A stretch of DNA of 64,000 nt from CALVGQ01 sp031551965 (GTDB lineage Bacteria > Bacillota_I > Bacilli_A > Erysipelotrichales > Erysipelotrichaceae). Position numbers and translations under genes: made by a program. Shown here one piece after another: positions 28,442-37,268 of this stretch (position 1 is its first letter; every line of letters begins with the position of its first letter). The DNA lies in contig JAVBMW010000033.1 in assembly GCA_031551965.1 (NCBI GenBank), forward strand, positions 52,224 to 116,223. The letters run 5' to 3'. The notes beneath the pieces were generated by a model, which did no database searches, was not told the DNA's origin, and worked only from the letters and a program-made list of their open reading frames with translations.

Positions 28442-28495
28442 TTGACAAAAAGTGTCTACAAATGTAGTATGGTATTAACGAATCTACAAATGTAG
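28442..28495 (+). promoter_or_regulatory. blaI promoter with two BlaI/MecI-type operators
   Basis: TTGACA (28442-28447), a 17-nt spacer and TAGTAT (28465-28470) form a good sigma-A promoter. CTACAAATGTAG occurs at 28456-28467, overlapping the -10 box, and again at 28484-28495 over the likely start. Both match the TACAnnTGTA core of BlaI/MecI operators. Flanking AGTGT and ACACT extend the pair into one large inverted arrangement. Confidence 0.9.
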
Positions 28496-28513
28496 ACACT
28501 TGTGAGGTATGGT

Positions 28514-28879
28514 ATGAATAATTCAATTCCTGATTCAGAATTAATTTTATTAAAGGCAATATGGAAGGCAAAAAAACAAGTTTCAGCTAATGAGATCATT
28601 TCAAGTTTGCCAAGTGATGTAAGTTGGCAAAGAACGACAATTTTAACTTTATTAAGTAGAATGGTCGAAAAAAATATCATCGCCATTGATAAAAGTGGAA
28701 AAGTATACACTTACTATTCACTTATTGATGAAGATGAGTATAAAATAAGTGAAACAAAAGCATTTGTACAAAAGATACATGGAAATGAAATGAATAGTTT
28801 TGTTGCAGCATTATGCAGCGATGATGTATTTAGCGTAGAAGAAATGAGACAGTTAAAAGAGTTGCTTAACAAGGCCTAA
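28514..28879 (+). CDS. blaI: BlaI/MecI family transcriptional repressor
   Basis: 121 residues. The N-terminal winged helix ('IPDSELILLKAIWKAKKQVSANEIISSL', recognition helix 'WQRTTILTLLSRMVEKN') and C-terminal dimer helices are characteristic. BlaI-type repressors are inactivated by cleavage after BlaR1 activation. Start at 28514 is 6 nt after GAGG; a GTG at 28502 would lie upstream of the ribosome site. Two operators in its own promoter imply autoregulation with the following receptor gene. It may also control the divergent giant surface protein, though no full operator is seen there. Confidence 0.93.
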   Translation: MNNSIPDSELILLKAIWKAKKQVSANEIISSLPSDVSWQRTTILTLLSRMVEKNIIAIDKSGKVYTYYSLIDEDEYKISETKAFVQKIHGNEMNSFVAALCSDDVFSVEEMRQLKELLNKA

Positions 28880-28891
28880 GGAGAAAAGAAT

Positions 28892-31800
28892 ATGACAAAA
28901 AACATTATTGAAACCCTTATTCAACTTTCTTTAGTGGGTACTGCAGTCAGTATTTTAGCACTCATATTAAAGAAACTATTTGATAATTATTTCAATCTGA
29001 AGGCGAGGACAAGCCTTTGGTTTTTAGTTTTGTTGTTTTTTATTATCCCAATCCAAATACCAACACTTCCAGACAAAACTTATGTACCTCCTACAGAACA
29101 ATTAACTCAAGTTTATCAGCATCAAGTTTATCCAACCATTACTGAAAGTTTAGAAAGAGAAGTCTTTCAAATTAGTAGCTCAAATGTAGTACAAGACAAT
29201 GTTACATCTACTTCAATTGAAGTAGAGCCTAAAAAGACTTCCTATCAAATGAGCGATTTTATCTTTGTGGGTTGGATGTTTGGCATTCTTATATTCATGA
29301 TAATAAAGCTTATTCCTTATTTTAAGCTCAAACTAAAATTAAAAAGAAGTAGTAGCGTTTGTGACAATGAAATAATTGAGTTGTTTCATAATATAAAAAA
29401 AGAATTAAAAATAAACTCTAACCTGCAAATTTATTATGCAGATAATATTCCTAGTGCTATTTTAATTGGAATAGTACGCCCTACGATTTACCTTCCAAAT
29501 AAGCTAAGAAGTTTAAGTCAATGGAATTATATTCTTAGACATGAGTGTATGCATTATAAAAATCATGATCTATGGATCAAATGGTTTGCGATGATCGTTT
29601 CATGGATACATTTTTTCAATCCTGTTGTATATTTTATTTTAAAAGAAATCAATAAAGACTGTGAAGTAGCTTGTGATTATTCTGTAATTCAAAATCTTTC
29701 AAAAGAAGATCATATCGATTATGGAAATACAATTTTAAGTATGCTTCAAGTAGAAAAATCTTCTGTTCAGTCATTAACCACATCGATGACTGGTTCAAAA
29801 AAAGAAGTAAAAAATCGAATTCTCAAAATCGCAAAAATACAAAACAAAAAATTGATGATACTAGCTACCACTATTTTATGTGTTTCCTTAATATTTGGAT
29901 GTTTTGTCTTTTCTTCTATCATTGATAATCCAAAAAATTCATTTAAGCCTGTAGGGTGTATATTACTCCACAATGAAAATACTGATCACATTGCAACAAT
30001 ATCTGTTGCTTTACCAAATAACATTAAAGTAGATAATGTTGAGGATCAACTCAAAGAATTCTTTACTTTAAATCGAGATACAAATGTAACAACCAATTAT
30101 TTCGGAAATAGTATTCCAGTAGTTTCTCAATATATTGATAATAATATTCATCCAGAATTAATGCATTATTGTGGTTATGATGAATCTGCAAATATTTACA
30201 GTATTAACTACTCAATTGAAATTTCAAGTCTTGATTGGGATATCTTTACTAATAATGAAAATTATACTCAGACTTTAATTGATAAATACAACAATGAACA
30301 CATCATTAACTACAACCTTATAAACAATACACTTGATAAAAACATCGGTTTTTCTGATTTCAGTGATTTACAATTTGGTTTAGCTCCATATTTAAATGAA
30401 AACTATGTGTCAACTGGCATTTTCCAAATGGTTACTTCAACAAACAATAAGTATACAAACGGAGTTAATATACCTGGAAATCCACACCAAGCATTTTATA
30501 GTGATCAAGATATATTATTCATTGAACTCAATTGGTTAAATGAGGCAAATTCGATCGAATATCAAACTGCTGAGATTCTAGCTTTAGCTTATGTTGAAAA
30601 AGATTTGATTACAGATGAAAGTGGCTTTACTTTTAATGGAGAAACTATATTGTTTAAGGATATTTCAGACTTAATACTTCGTGAAAACAAAAAATATATT
30701 TACTATGATTTAATTCCACTTTTATATCCAAATCTTAGTTACAAAGAAATTATCCAACTACAAACTAACGACAAAACCATTGACCCTGGAGATGTTGAAA
30801 AAGCTGTAAATAAAGTAAAGGATTTGATTAACACTTATCTTTCAAATGGTGGAATCGTTCCAGAAGCCAGTAGAGCTACCGGTTATTCTGATTTAAAAGA
30901 CTTCCAGTTTGGGTTATTTAACCACTTAACAGAGAATTTTAAGATCAATGGTGTTTTCAAAACGATTAGTGCTACCATCAATAATTATATTAATGGTGTT
31001 TCTAAATTGCCAGGAGACCCACATGAAGAATTCTATAAAGATCAAGATGTATTGTTTATTGATTTGAATTGGTTGAATGAATCAAATCAAATTGTTTATG
31101 AGCAAGCTGAAGTAATGGCTTTAGTCTTCGCAAACAAAAAATCTTTGTCAGAAAGTAGTAGCATTAATGTGAATTCAAATAAGATTTTATACAAAGATAT
31201 TTCAAGTTTAGTGCTTTTTGAAAACGATACTTATGTTTGTTATGATTTAATTTCACTTTTATATCCAAATCTAAGTTATAAAGATATTGTGTTGAAGCAA
31301 ACTTATGTCAAAAATCCAGATTTGGGTAATGTCGATAGAGTTGTACAAAGCTTAAAAGACTTAGTGATCGATTATTTATCTTCGCATGGAGTTAACTCTA
31401 ACGGTACAGTTTTGTTGAGTGAAGAAGAATTCAAAATACAGTTCGCAAAGTACACAAAAGATTATACTCACCATAAGGCTACAGAGTACTGGAATATTCC
31501 AATATTTACAGAAAGAAAAGAATTCCTAGCCATTCAATATGAATATTGTGATGATTCAGGACCTTGGCTTGAAATGAATGCAGGATTTGAAAGTTGTAAT
31601 GCATTTAATGAAAAAGCAACTGATGAAGTATTTGATGTAAATAACTTTAAAGTTGAAAACACAACACTTAATTATATCCCTGGTGTTCCTTATAATCTAG
31701 AAGATATCATTGAAGTAAAAAGTGAAGATTTAATGAGCCGAATCAATAATCATGAGTGGATTAACATTCCAAATTATTACGCGATTAATTATTACTTATT

Positions 31801-32005
31801 AAGTGAAGACAAGCTTGAATTCTTAACCCCAGAATCAACTTCTGAAAGCTATTGTTATGCATTTACCAACGAAATCACACGTTGCTTCGTATTTGCAACT
31901 TTTGATGAATGGGAAGAAACTTATTTGTATATTTCCGATTCTTATCGCACAACAAACAATGATAGAAAGGGAATACAATTAGCATTCGCCTACATGAAAA
32001 AATGA
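28892..32005 (+). CDS. BlaR1/MecR1-like M56 receptor with a novel large ectodomain
   Basis: 1,037 residues. Three membrane helices in the first 150 residues surround a zinc metalloprotease domain (M56) with HECMH at residues 217-221 and a downstream acidic ligand in 'CEVACDY'. A fourth helix ends near residue 345. The remaining 690 or so residues are extracytoplasmic and have no SxxK penicillin-binding motif set. They contain two related modules, about 486-660 and 664-840, sharing 'LQFGL', 'FY-DQD-LFI-LNWLNE', 'DIS-L', 'YYDLI-LLYPNLSYK'. A distinct C-terminal domain follows. It is cotranscribed with blaI. The likely job is to sense an external signal and derepress BlaI; ligand unknown. Confidence 0.88.
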   Translation: MTKNIIETLIQLSLVGTAVSILALILKKLFDNYFNLKARTSLWFLVLLFFIIPIQIPTLPDKTYVPPTEQLTQVYQHQVYPTITESLEREVFQISSSNVVQDNVTSTSIEVEPKKTSYQMSDFIFVGWMFGILIFMIIKLIPYFKLKLKLKRSSSVCDNEIIELFHNIKKELKINSNLQIYYADNIPSAILIGIVRPTIYLPNKLRSLSQWNYILRHECMHYKNHDLWIKWFAMIVSWIHFFNPVVYFILKEINKDCEVACDYSVIQNLSKEDHIDYGNTILSMLQVEKSSVQSLTTSMTGSKKEVKNRILKIAKIQNKKLMILATTILCVSLIFGCFVFSSIIDNPKNSFKPVGCILLHNENTDHIATISVALPNNIKVDNVEDQLKEFFTLNRDTNVTTNYFGNSIPVVSQYIDNNIHPELMHYCGYDESANIYSINYSIEISSLDWDIFTNNENYTQTLIDKYNNEHIINYNLINNTLDKNIGFSDFSDLQFGLAPYLNENYVSTGIFQMVTSTNNKYTNGVNIPGNPHQAFYSDQDILFIELNWLNEANSIEYQTAEILALAYVEKDLITDESGFTFNGETILFKDISDLILRENKKYIYYDLIPLLYPNLSYKEIIQLQTNDKTIDPGDVEKAVNKVKDLINTYLSNGGIVPEASRATGYSDLKDFQFGLFNHLTENFKINGVFKTISATINNYINGVSKLPGDPHEEFYKDQDVLFIDLNWLNESNQIVYEQAEVMALVFANKKSLSESSSINVNSNKILYKDISSLVLFENDTYVCYDLISLLYPNLSYKDIVLKQTYVKNPDLGNVDRVVQSLKDLVIDYLSSHGVNSNGTVLLSEEEFKIQFAKYTKDYTHHKATEYWNIPIFTERKEFLAIQYEYCDDSGPWLEMNAGFESCNAFNEKATDEVFDVNNFKVENTTLNYIPGVPYNLEDIIEVKSEDLMSRINNHEWINIPNYYAINYYLLSEDKLEFLTPESTSESYCYAFTNEITRCFVFATFDEWEETYLYISDSYRTTNNDRKGIQLAFAYMKK

Positions 32006-32011
32006 TATACA

Positions 32012-32040
32012 AAAGGCCCTTGAAACTGGGCCTTTGTTTT
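32012..32040. terminator. Terminator after the BlaR1-like gene
   Basis: AAAGGCCC and GGGCCTTT form a perfect 8-bp stem with an 8-nt loop, followed by GTTTTG. It is shared with the convergent PAP2 gene. Confidence 0.85.
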
Positions 32041-32051
32041 GTATGTGCTAA

Positions 32052-32603
32052 TTAAGCAGTTTTTTTAGCTTTTCTGTTTGCGAGTAGTTTGCTTACATTG
32101 TCTACAATGAATTTTGCGATAAATCCGCAAGTGATTCCAAGTGCTGCTCCACAGATTACATCTGTTGTCCAGTGAATACTAATGTAAACACGAGTGAATG
32201 CCGTTAATGCTGCTGATGCAAATAATGCAATTTTGATCCATTTCTTTTGGCCAAAGCTAAGCCCTGTCGCAAGAGCGAACGCAAATGAAGCGTGACCTGA
32301 TGGGAATGAGAAAGTTTCTGATGGATCTCCTAATAACTTAGCCCATTCAAATTGATCATAGGGACGAACACGTCCGATCATATTTTTTAAGAATCCTTCA
32401 ATAATAAGAGGTGATAAAAACATTGCGATGAAACCTGTGATCCCTGCTTTTCTAGTTTTTTTGAAAAACATTAACACGATTACAAGAACCATTAATGCTT
32501 GTTGAACATAATTTGTCCAAAACAACATAAATGCATCCAACCAAGCAGGTGTTGCCAAATCTGCAAAAAACTTTAATATCGCAGTATCAAAACCGTTTAC
32601 CAT
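32052..32603 (-). CDS. PAP2 family phosphatase
   Basis: 183 residues, a membrane phosphatase with the three catalytic motifs: 'KNMIGRVRP', 'PSGHAS' and 'RVYISIHWTTD'. Several hydrophobic helices flank them. Members dephosphorylate undecaprenyl pyrophosphate or other lipid phosphates at the outer face of the membrane. GGGGAGG precedes the ATG. Monocistronic, divergent from the MarR gene. Undecaprenyl-PP phosphatase is the likely activity but phosphatidyl substrates cannot be excluded. Confidence 0.9.
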   Translation of the reverse strand: MVNGFDTAILKFFADLATPAWLDAFMLFWTNYVQQALMVLVIVLMFFKKTRKAGITGFIAMFLSPLIIEGFLKNMIGRVRPYDQFEWAKLLGDPSETFSFPSGHASFAFALATGLSFGQKKWIKIALFASAALTAFTRVYISIHWTTDVICGAALGITCGFIAKFIVDNVSKLLANRKAKKTA

Positions 32604-32753
32604 AATAAACCTCCCCGTTTAAATATTATAAAGATATTTTACTTACTAGTACTAATTTACTCAATAGACTATGAACGATATTTGAAATATTGTTTTTTTT
32701 GTATCTTGTGTATAAAATTTTTTTCAATTTTATACACTTTTCAATAATAAGAG

Positions 32754-32800
32754 TTGACATTTATAATTAAATGATTAGAATATTGTTAGTGTCCTAACAA
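32754..32800 (+). promoter_or_regulatory. Promoter and MarR-type operator for the exporter operon
   Basis: TTGACA (32754-32759), a 16-nt spacer and TAGAAT (32776-32781) are followed directly by a perfect palindrome TTGTTAG-TGTC-CTAACAA (32783-32800) over the expected transcription start. Placement suits autorepression by the MarR protein. Confidence 0.8.
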
Positions 32801-32821
32801 ATAAAAATGAGGTGAAATATA

Positions 32822-33274
32822 ATGCATAAAAATGAAGGTACCCCAGAAATAGGTTTTGAATTACGCTGTATTCAACAAATGATTCATCAAAAGATGGAAC
32901 AATTTCGACAAGAAAGCGGACTTGATATTACTTTTGTCCAAAGCAGAACTATTGGATTCATTCTTCACAATGAAGAAAAAAATGTTTATCAAAAGGATTT
33001 AGAAGAGAAAATGAAAATAAGAAGATCTACCGCAACAGAAATTTTAAATGTGCTTGAAAGAGATGGCTATTTAAATCGTGTTCCTGATGAAAACGATGGA
33101 AGATTAAAAAAACTGGTTCTGACAGAAAAAGCAATTGAACTTGATGAGATCATGCACGACAACTTTCGAAGGATGGAAGCTTTATTATGCCAAAACTTAA
33201 CTGCAGACCAATTAAAAAGTTTTTTTGAAGTGCTTGATCAATTAAAAATCAATCTACAAGGAAAGGATGATTAA
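32822..33274 (+). CDS. MarR family transcriptional regulator
   Basis: 150 residues with a winged-helix core: 'NVYQKDLEEKMKIRRSTATEILNVLERDGYLNRV' and the wing 'PDENDGRLKKLVLTEKA'. It is the first gene of a three-gene operon with two ABC exporter halves; the exporter ATG lies just after its stop. The usual role is ligand-released repression of its own operon, probably in response to a toxic compound. AGGTG precedes the ATG. Confidence 0.93.
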   Translation: MHKNEGTPEIGFELRCIQQMIHQKMEQFRQESGLDITFVQSRTIGFILHNEEKNVYQKDLEEKMKIRRSTATEILNVLERDGYLNRVPDENDGRLKKLVLTEKAIELDEIMHDNFRRMEALLCQNLTADQLKSFFEVLDQLKINLQGKDD

Positions 33275-33275
33275 A

Positions 33276-35009
33276 ATGATTAAAAGATTGTTACAAGAAG
33301 TAAAAGAATATACAAAAGCTTCATTATTGGCTCCATTATTTATGGTTGGTGAAGTTTTGACCGAGTTGATGCTACCTTTTTTAATGTCCTTCATTATCGA
33401 CAAAGGTGTATCACAAGGAAATATGAATGAGGTTCTGAAATATGGTGGACTCATGCTAGTTTGTGCCTTTATTTCCTTATTTTGTGGGGCTATGAGTGGA
33501 CGAATGGCAGCTTTCGCATCAACCGGATTTGTAAAGAATTTGCGTAAAGCCATGTTTGAAAAAATTCAATCTTTCTCATTCGCTAATATCGATAAATTCT
33601 CCACTAGTGGATTAGTTACTCGTATGATGACGGATGCAACAAACGTACAAAATGCTTATCAGATGATCTTGAGAATGTGTGTTCGTGCACCGTTGACATT
33701 AATTGTTGCGATGTTTATGGCTTTTTATATCAATAGTGAACTTGCCATGATTTTCTTTATTGCCATGATATTTTTGTCTTTGGTCCTTGGATTCATCACA
33801 ATGAAAGCTTACCCAATTTTTTCGTCAACGTTTAAGAAATATGATGATTTAAATGCAAGTATCCAAGAAAATGTCACCAATATTCGTGTTGTAAAAGCTT
33901 ATGTAAAAGAAGAAGCGGAAGCTAATAAATTTAAACATGCTGCTGAAAACTTAATGAAAATGTTCAAGAAAGCAGAAAATATATTAGTTTTCAATAATCC
34001 TGTAATGCAGTTATCCATGTATTGTTGCACGATTGCGATCAGTTGGCTCGGTGCTCATATGGTAGTTCAAAATACATTAACTACAGGTGAACTTATGAGT
34101 ATGTTTACTTATACCATGAGCATTTTAATGAGTTTAATGATGTTGTCTATGATATTTGTAATGTTAAGTATGTCATTTGCCTCAGCAGGACGAATTACTG
34201 AAATTTTGGAGGAAGTTCCAAGCATTGTAAATCCTGAAAATCCTATCACCTCTGTAGATAATGGATCGATCGATTTTGAAAAGGTCAACTTTGGCTATTA
34301 TAAAGGCGAAGATAAATATGTACTACAAGATCTTAATCTTCACATTCAGGCTGGAGAAACCATTGGTATCCTTGGACCTACAGGTTCAAGTAAATCCACA
34401 ATGATGAGTTTGATTCCTCGTTTGTATGATCCAAGCAGTGGAACAGTTAAAGTCGGAGGCGTTGATGTCAAAGATTATGATCTCGACTCTCTTCGAAATA
34501 GTGTTGCAATGGTCCTACAGAAAAATGTTCTATTTTCAGGGACGATCCTAGACAATATGCGTTGGGGAAATGAAAACGCAACGATCGAAGAAATCAAAGA
34601 AGCGTGTCGTTTAGCTTGCGCTGATGAATTTATTAATCAGTTCCCTGACCAATATGAAACCTATATTGAACAAGGTGGAACCAATGTCTCTGGTGGACAG
34701 AAACAAAGATTATGTATCGCACGAGCTTTATTAAAGAAGCCAAAAGTCTTGATTCTAGATGATTCCACTAGTGCTGTCGATACAAAAACTGATAGTATGA
34801 TCAGAAAGTCATTTAGAGAATCTTTACCTGATACTACAAAAATCATTATTTCACAGCGTATTTCTTCAATCGAGGATGCTGATCGTATTCTTGTCCTCGA
34901 AGAAGGTAAAATCAATGGTATTGGTACGCATGCTGAATTACTAAAATCTAATACCATGTATCAAGAAGTTTATGAAACTCAAAAGAGAGGAGATGAAGAT
35001 CATGAGTAA
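33276..35009 (+). CDS. Heterodimeric ABC exporter, subunit 1 (degenerate-site ATPase)
   Basis: 577 residues: six membrane helices (ABC_membrane type), then an ATPase domain. Walker A reads GPTGSSKST instead of GxxGxGKST, so the Gly before Lys is Ser. The signature is VSGGQ. Walker B is 'VLILDDSTSAVD', with Asp in place of the catalytic Glu. Loss of the Glu in one half is typical of heterodimeric exporters such as BmrCD, LmrCD and TM287/288. The start at 33276 is chosen because AGGAAAGG would touch an ATG at 33267. It overlaps the next gene by 8 nt. Confidence 0.92.
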   Translation: MIKRLLQEVKEYTKASLLAPLFMVGEVLTELMLPFLMSFIIDKGVSQGNMNEVLKYGGLMLVCAFISLFCGAMSGRMAAFASTGFVKNLRKAMFEKIQSFSFANIDKFSTSGLVTRMMTDATNVQNAYQMILRMCVRAPLTLIVAMFMAFYINSELAMIFFIAMIFLSLVLGFITMKAYPIFSSTFKKYDDLNASIQENVTNIRVVKAYVKEEAEANKFKHAAENLMKMFKKAENILVFNNPVMQLSMYCCTIAISWLGAHMVVQNTLTTGELMSMFTYTMSILMSLMMLSMIFVMLSMSFASAGRITEILEEVPSIVNPENPITSVDNGSIDFEKVNFGYYKGEDKYVLQDLNLHIQAGETIGILGPTGSSKSTMMSLIPRLYDPSSGTVKVGGVDVKDYDLDSLRNSVAMVLQKNVLFSGTILDNMRWGNENATIEEIKEACRLACADEFINQFPDQYETYIEQGGTNVSGGQKQRLCIARALLKKPKVLILDDSTSAVDTKTDSMIRKSFRESLPDTTKIIISQRISSIEDADRILVLEEGKINGIGTHAELLKSNTMYQEVYETQKRGDEDHE

Positions 35010-36897
35010 TCATCCACGTAATGTAGGTACCAATGGTAAAAAATTGGATACGAAAGTATTAAAGAGATTGATGAGTTACATTTTTAAATTCTATAAATTT
35101 CAATATATTATTGTAATTATTGGGATCATCATCTCTAGTTTAGCTGGGGTTGCCTCAAGTGTATTTATGAGAACCTTAATAGATGATTATATTGTGCCTC
35201 TTACAATAAGCAACAGTCCTGACTATACCCCTTTATTCAAAGCATTAGCGACGATGGCTTCAATTTATTTAGTGGGTGTTATCGCAAATTTTATTAAGGA
35301 AAAAATACTCGTTGTCGTTTCCCAAGGAACACTGAATAGTTTACGAAATGATTTATTTGAACACATGCAAAAACTACCGATCAGTTATTTTGATTCCAAT
35401 GCTCATGGTGATATTATGAGCGTATATACAAATGATATCGATACACTTAGACAAGTCATTTCTCAAAGCATTCCTCAATTTTTAACATCTTTGATTACTG
35501 TTGTATCTGTTTTCTTATCGATGATCGTTATGAGCGTTCCTTTAACATTAGTAACTTTATGTATGGTGTTCGTTATGCAGTTTGCATTGCGTTTCATTAT
35601 GTCTCGCTCAGGTCGTTATTTTATGGCGCAACAAAAACAACTCGGAAAAGAAAATGGTTTTATCGAAGAAATGATGGAAGGAGTCAAAGTAGTTAAAGTA
35701 TTTACACATGAAAAGATCGCAATCGATCAATTCAATGTGATCAATGATGAACTTTGTCACGCCTCTTACCAAGCAAATCAATATGCCAATATTCTAATGC
35801 CTGTCGTTGGTAACTTAGGTCATATTTCCTACGTACTTTGTGCCTTTGTAGGTGGATTACTCGCCATCAATGGAATTGGTGGTTTAACTATTGGATCATT
35901 GGCTTCATTTCTTGCCCTAAACCGTTCATTCAATATGCCTCTTAACCAAATATCACAACAATTAAATTCGGTTATTATGGCAATGGCTGGTTCTGAAAGA
36001 ATCTTTAAATTACTCGATGAAGTGCCTGAAACAGATTTAGGTTCTGTTACTTTAGTTAATGCTCAAATAGATACTAACGGCAACCTTCAGGAAGCTGATC
36101 ACGAAACAGGAACTTGGGCTTGGAAACATCCCCATGATGATGGCAGCTTTGATTTAGTTTTATTAACTGGCGATGTTCGATTCCATGATGTTGATTTTAG
36201 TTATGTTGAAGGTAAACAAGTTTTATATAACATCGATTTATTTGCGGAACCTGGGCAAAAACTTGCCTTTGTCGGAGCGACTGGTGCAGGTAAAACAACG
36301 ATGACAAATTTAATCAATCGTTTCTATGACATTCAAAAAGGATCGATCACTTATGATGGCATCGATATTAAATTGATAAAAAAGGATGATCTTCGTAGAT
36401 CATTAGGAATCGTTTTACAGGATACTCATTTATTTACTGGGACTATTGAAGAAAACATCAAATATGCTCGACCAGAAGCTACTCATGAAGAAGTTGTCGC
36501 AGCTGCAAAACTTGCGAATGCGCATTATTTTATCAAACACCTAGAAAATGGTTATGATACGATGCTTACTCGTGATGGTTCAAGTTTATCTCAAGGTCAA
36601 AGACAATTGTTGTCTATCGCACGTGCTGCATTAGCCAATCCACCAGTGCTAATTCTCGATGAAGCTACTTCTTCAATCGACTCTCGTACAGAAAAACTTG
36701 TACAAGAAGGAATGGATAAATTAATGAAAGGACGCACAACTTTTGTCATTGCCCATCGTTTAAGCACCATCAAAAACTCAAATGCGATTATGGTTATGAA
36801 TCATGGACGCATCATTGAACGTGGTAGTCATGATCATCTCATACAAAAGAAAGGCACATATTACCAGCTATATACTGGTGCTATTGAAAGTGACTAA
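35002..36897 (+). CDS. Heterodimeric ABC exporter, subunit 2
   Basis: 631 residues: six membrane helices, then an ATPase with canonical Walker A 'GATGAGKTT', signature LSQGQ (Gly to Gln, also typical of one half of these heterodimers), Walker B 'VLILDEATSSID' with the catalytic Glu, and His switch 'IAHRLST'. About 45 extra residues ('DTNGNLQEADHETGTWAWKH') sit between the membrane and ATPase domains, as in other LmrD/BmrD-type subunits. GAGGAG precedes the ATG. It probably exports drugs or lipids together with subunit 1 under MarR control. Confidence 0.93.
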   Translation: MSNHPRNVGTNGKKLDTKVLKRLMSYIFKFYKFQYIIVIIGIIISSLAGVASSVFMRTLIDDYIVPLTISNSPDYTPLFKALATMASIYLVGVIANFIKEKILVVVSQGTLNSLRNDLFEHMQKLPISYFDSNAHGDIMSVYTNDIDTLRQVISQSIPQFLTSLITVVSVFLSMIVMSVPLTLVTLCMVFVMQFALRFIMSRSGRYFMAQQKQLGKENGFIEEMMEGVKVVKVFTHEKIAIDQFNVINDELCHASYQANQYANILMPVVGNLGHISYVLCAFVGGLLAINGIGGLTIGSLASFLALNRSFNMPLNQISQQLNSVIMAMAGSERIFKLLDEVPETDLGSVTLVNAQIDTNGNLQEADHETGTWAWKHPHDDGSFDLVLLTGDVRFHDVDFSYVEGKQVLYNIDLFAEPGQKLAFVGATGAGKTTMTNLINRFYDIQKGSITYDGIDIKLIKKDDLRRSLGIVLQDTHLFTGTIEENIKYARPEATHEEVVAAAKLANAHYFIKHLENGYDTMLTRDGSSLSQGQRQLLSIARAALANPPVLILDEATSSIDSRTEKLVQEGMDKLMKGRTTFVIAHRLSTIKNSNAIMVMNHGRIIERGSHDHLIQKKGTYYQLYTGAIESD

Positions 36898-37008
36898 AGA
36901 TTTTAACGAAACGATATCTTTCTTATAATGCACACTTTAATATCATTGTGGTTTCTTCAATGATTAAAACAGCAAACTAACTCTATACTATAATATGGAG
37001 GTGTTTCA

Positions 37009-37194
37009 ATGAAAGCTCAAGTTGATCAAGATGGTTGTATCGGTTGTGGACTCTGTACTACTATTTGTCCCTCAGTGTTTCAAATGACAAATGATGGAGT
37101 TGCAGAAGCAACTGGCGTAGTAACAGATGATCTAACTGCACTAGCACAGGAAGCTGAACAATCTTGTCCTGTTTCAGTTATTCACATTTATTAG
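37009..37194 (+). CDS. Small ferredoxin, [4Fe-4S]
   Basis: 61 residues with 'CIGCGLCTTICP' at residues 10-21 and a second 'SCPVSVI' near the end. This is the layout of a single-cluster [4Fe-4S] ferredoxin that carries electrons in the cytoplasm. Five cysteines are present, one more than needed for one cluster. TATAAT-like sequence and GGAGG lie just upstream. It stands alone, with a terminator right after the stop. Confidence 0.92.
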   Translation: MKAQVDQDGCIGCGLCTTICPSVFQMTNDGVAEATGVVTDDLTALAQEAEQSCPVSVIHIY

Positions 37195-37223
37195 GATCAT
37201 CCAGATAGATGATTCCTTTTTTT
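37194..37223 (+). terminator. Terminator after the ferredoxin gene
   Basis: GGATCATC pairs with GATGATTCC (one bulge) across a 6-nt loop, followed by seven Ts. Confidence 0.8.
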
Positions 37224-37240
37224 GAGTAAAGCAATTAAAA

Positions 37241-37268
37241 AACTAATTCTCAGTTAAGAAAATTAGTT
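37241..37268 (-). terminator. Terminator at the end of ispD
   Basis: AACTAATT and AATTAGTT form a stem overlapping the ispD stop codon, followed on the minus strand by a T-run. Confidence 0.65.

Noticed and set aside
28442..32005. Beta-lactam resistance operon (bla/mec)
   Set aside because: No beta-lactamase or PBP2a gene is adjacent and the receptor lacks penicillin-binding motifs. Only the relay architecture is shared.
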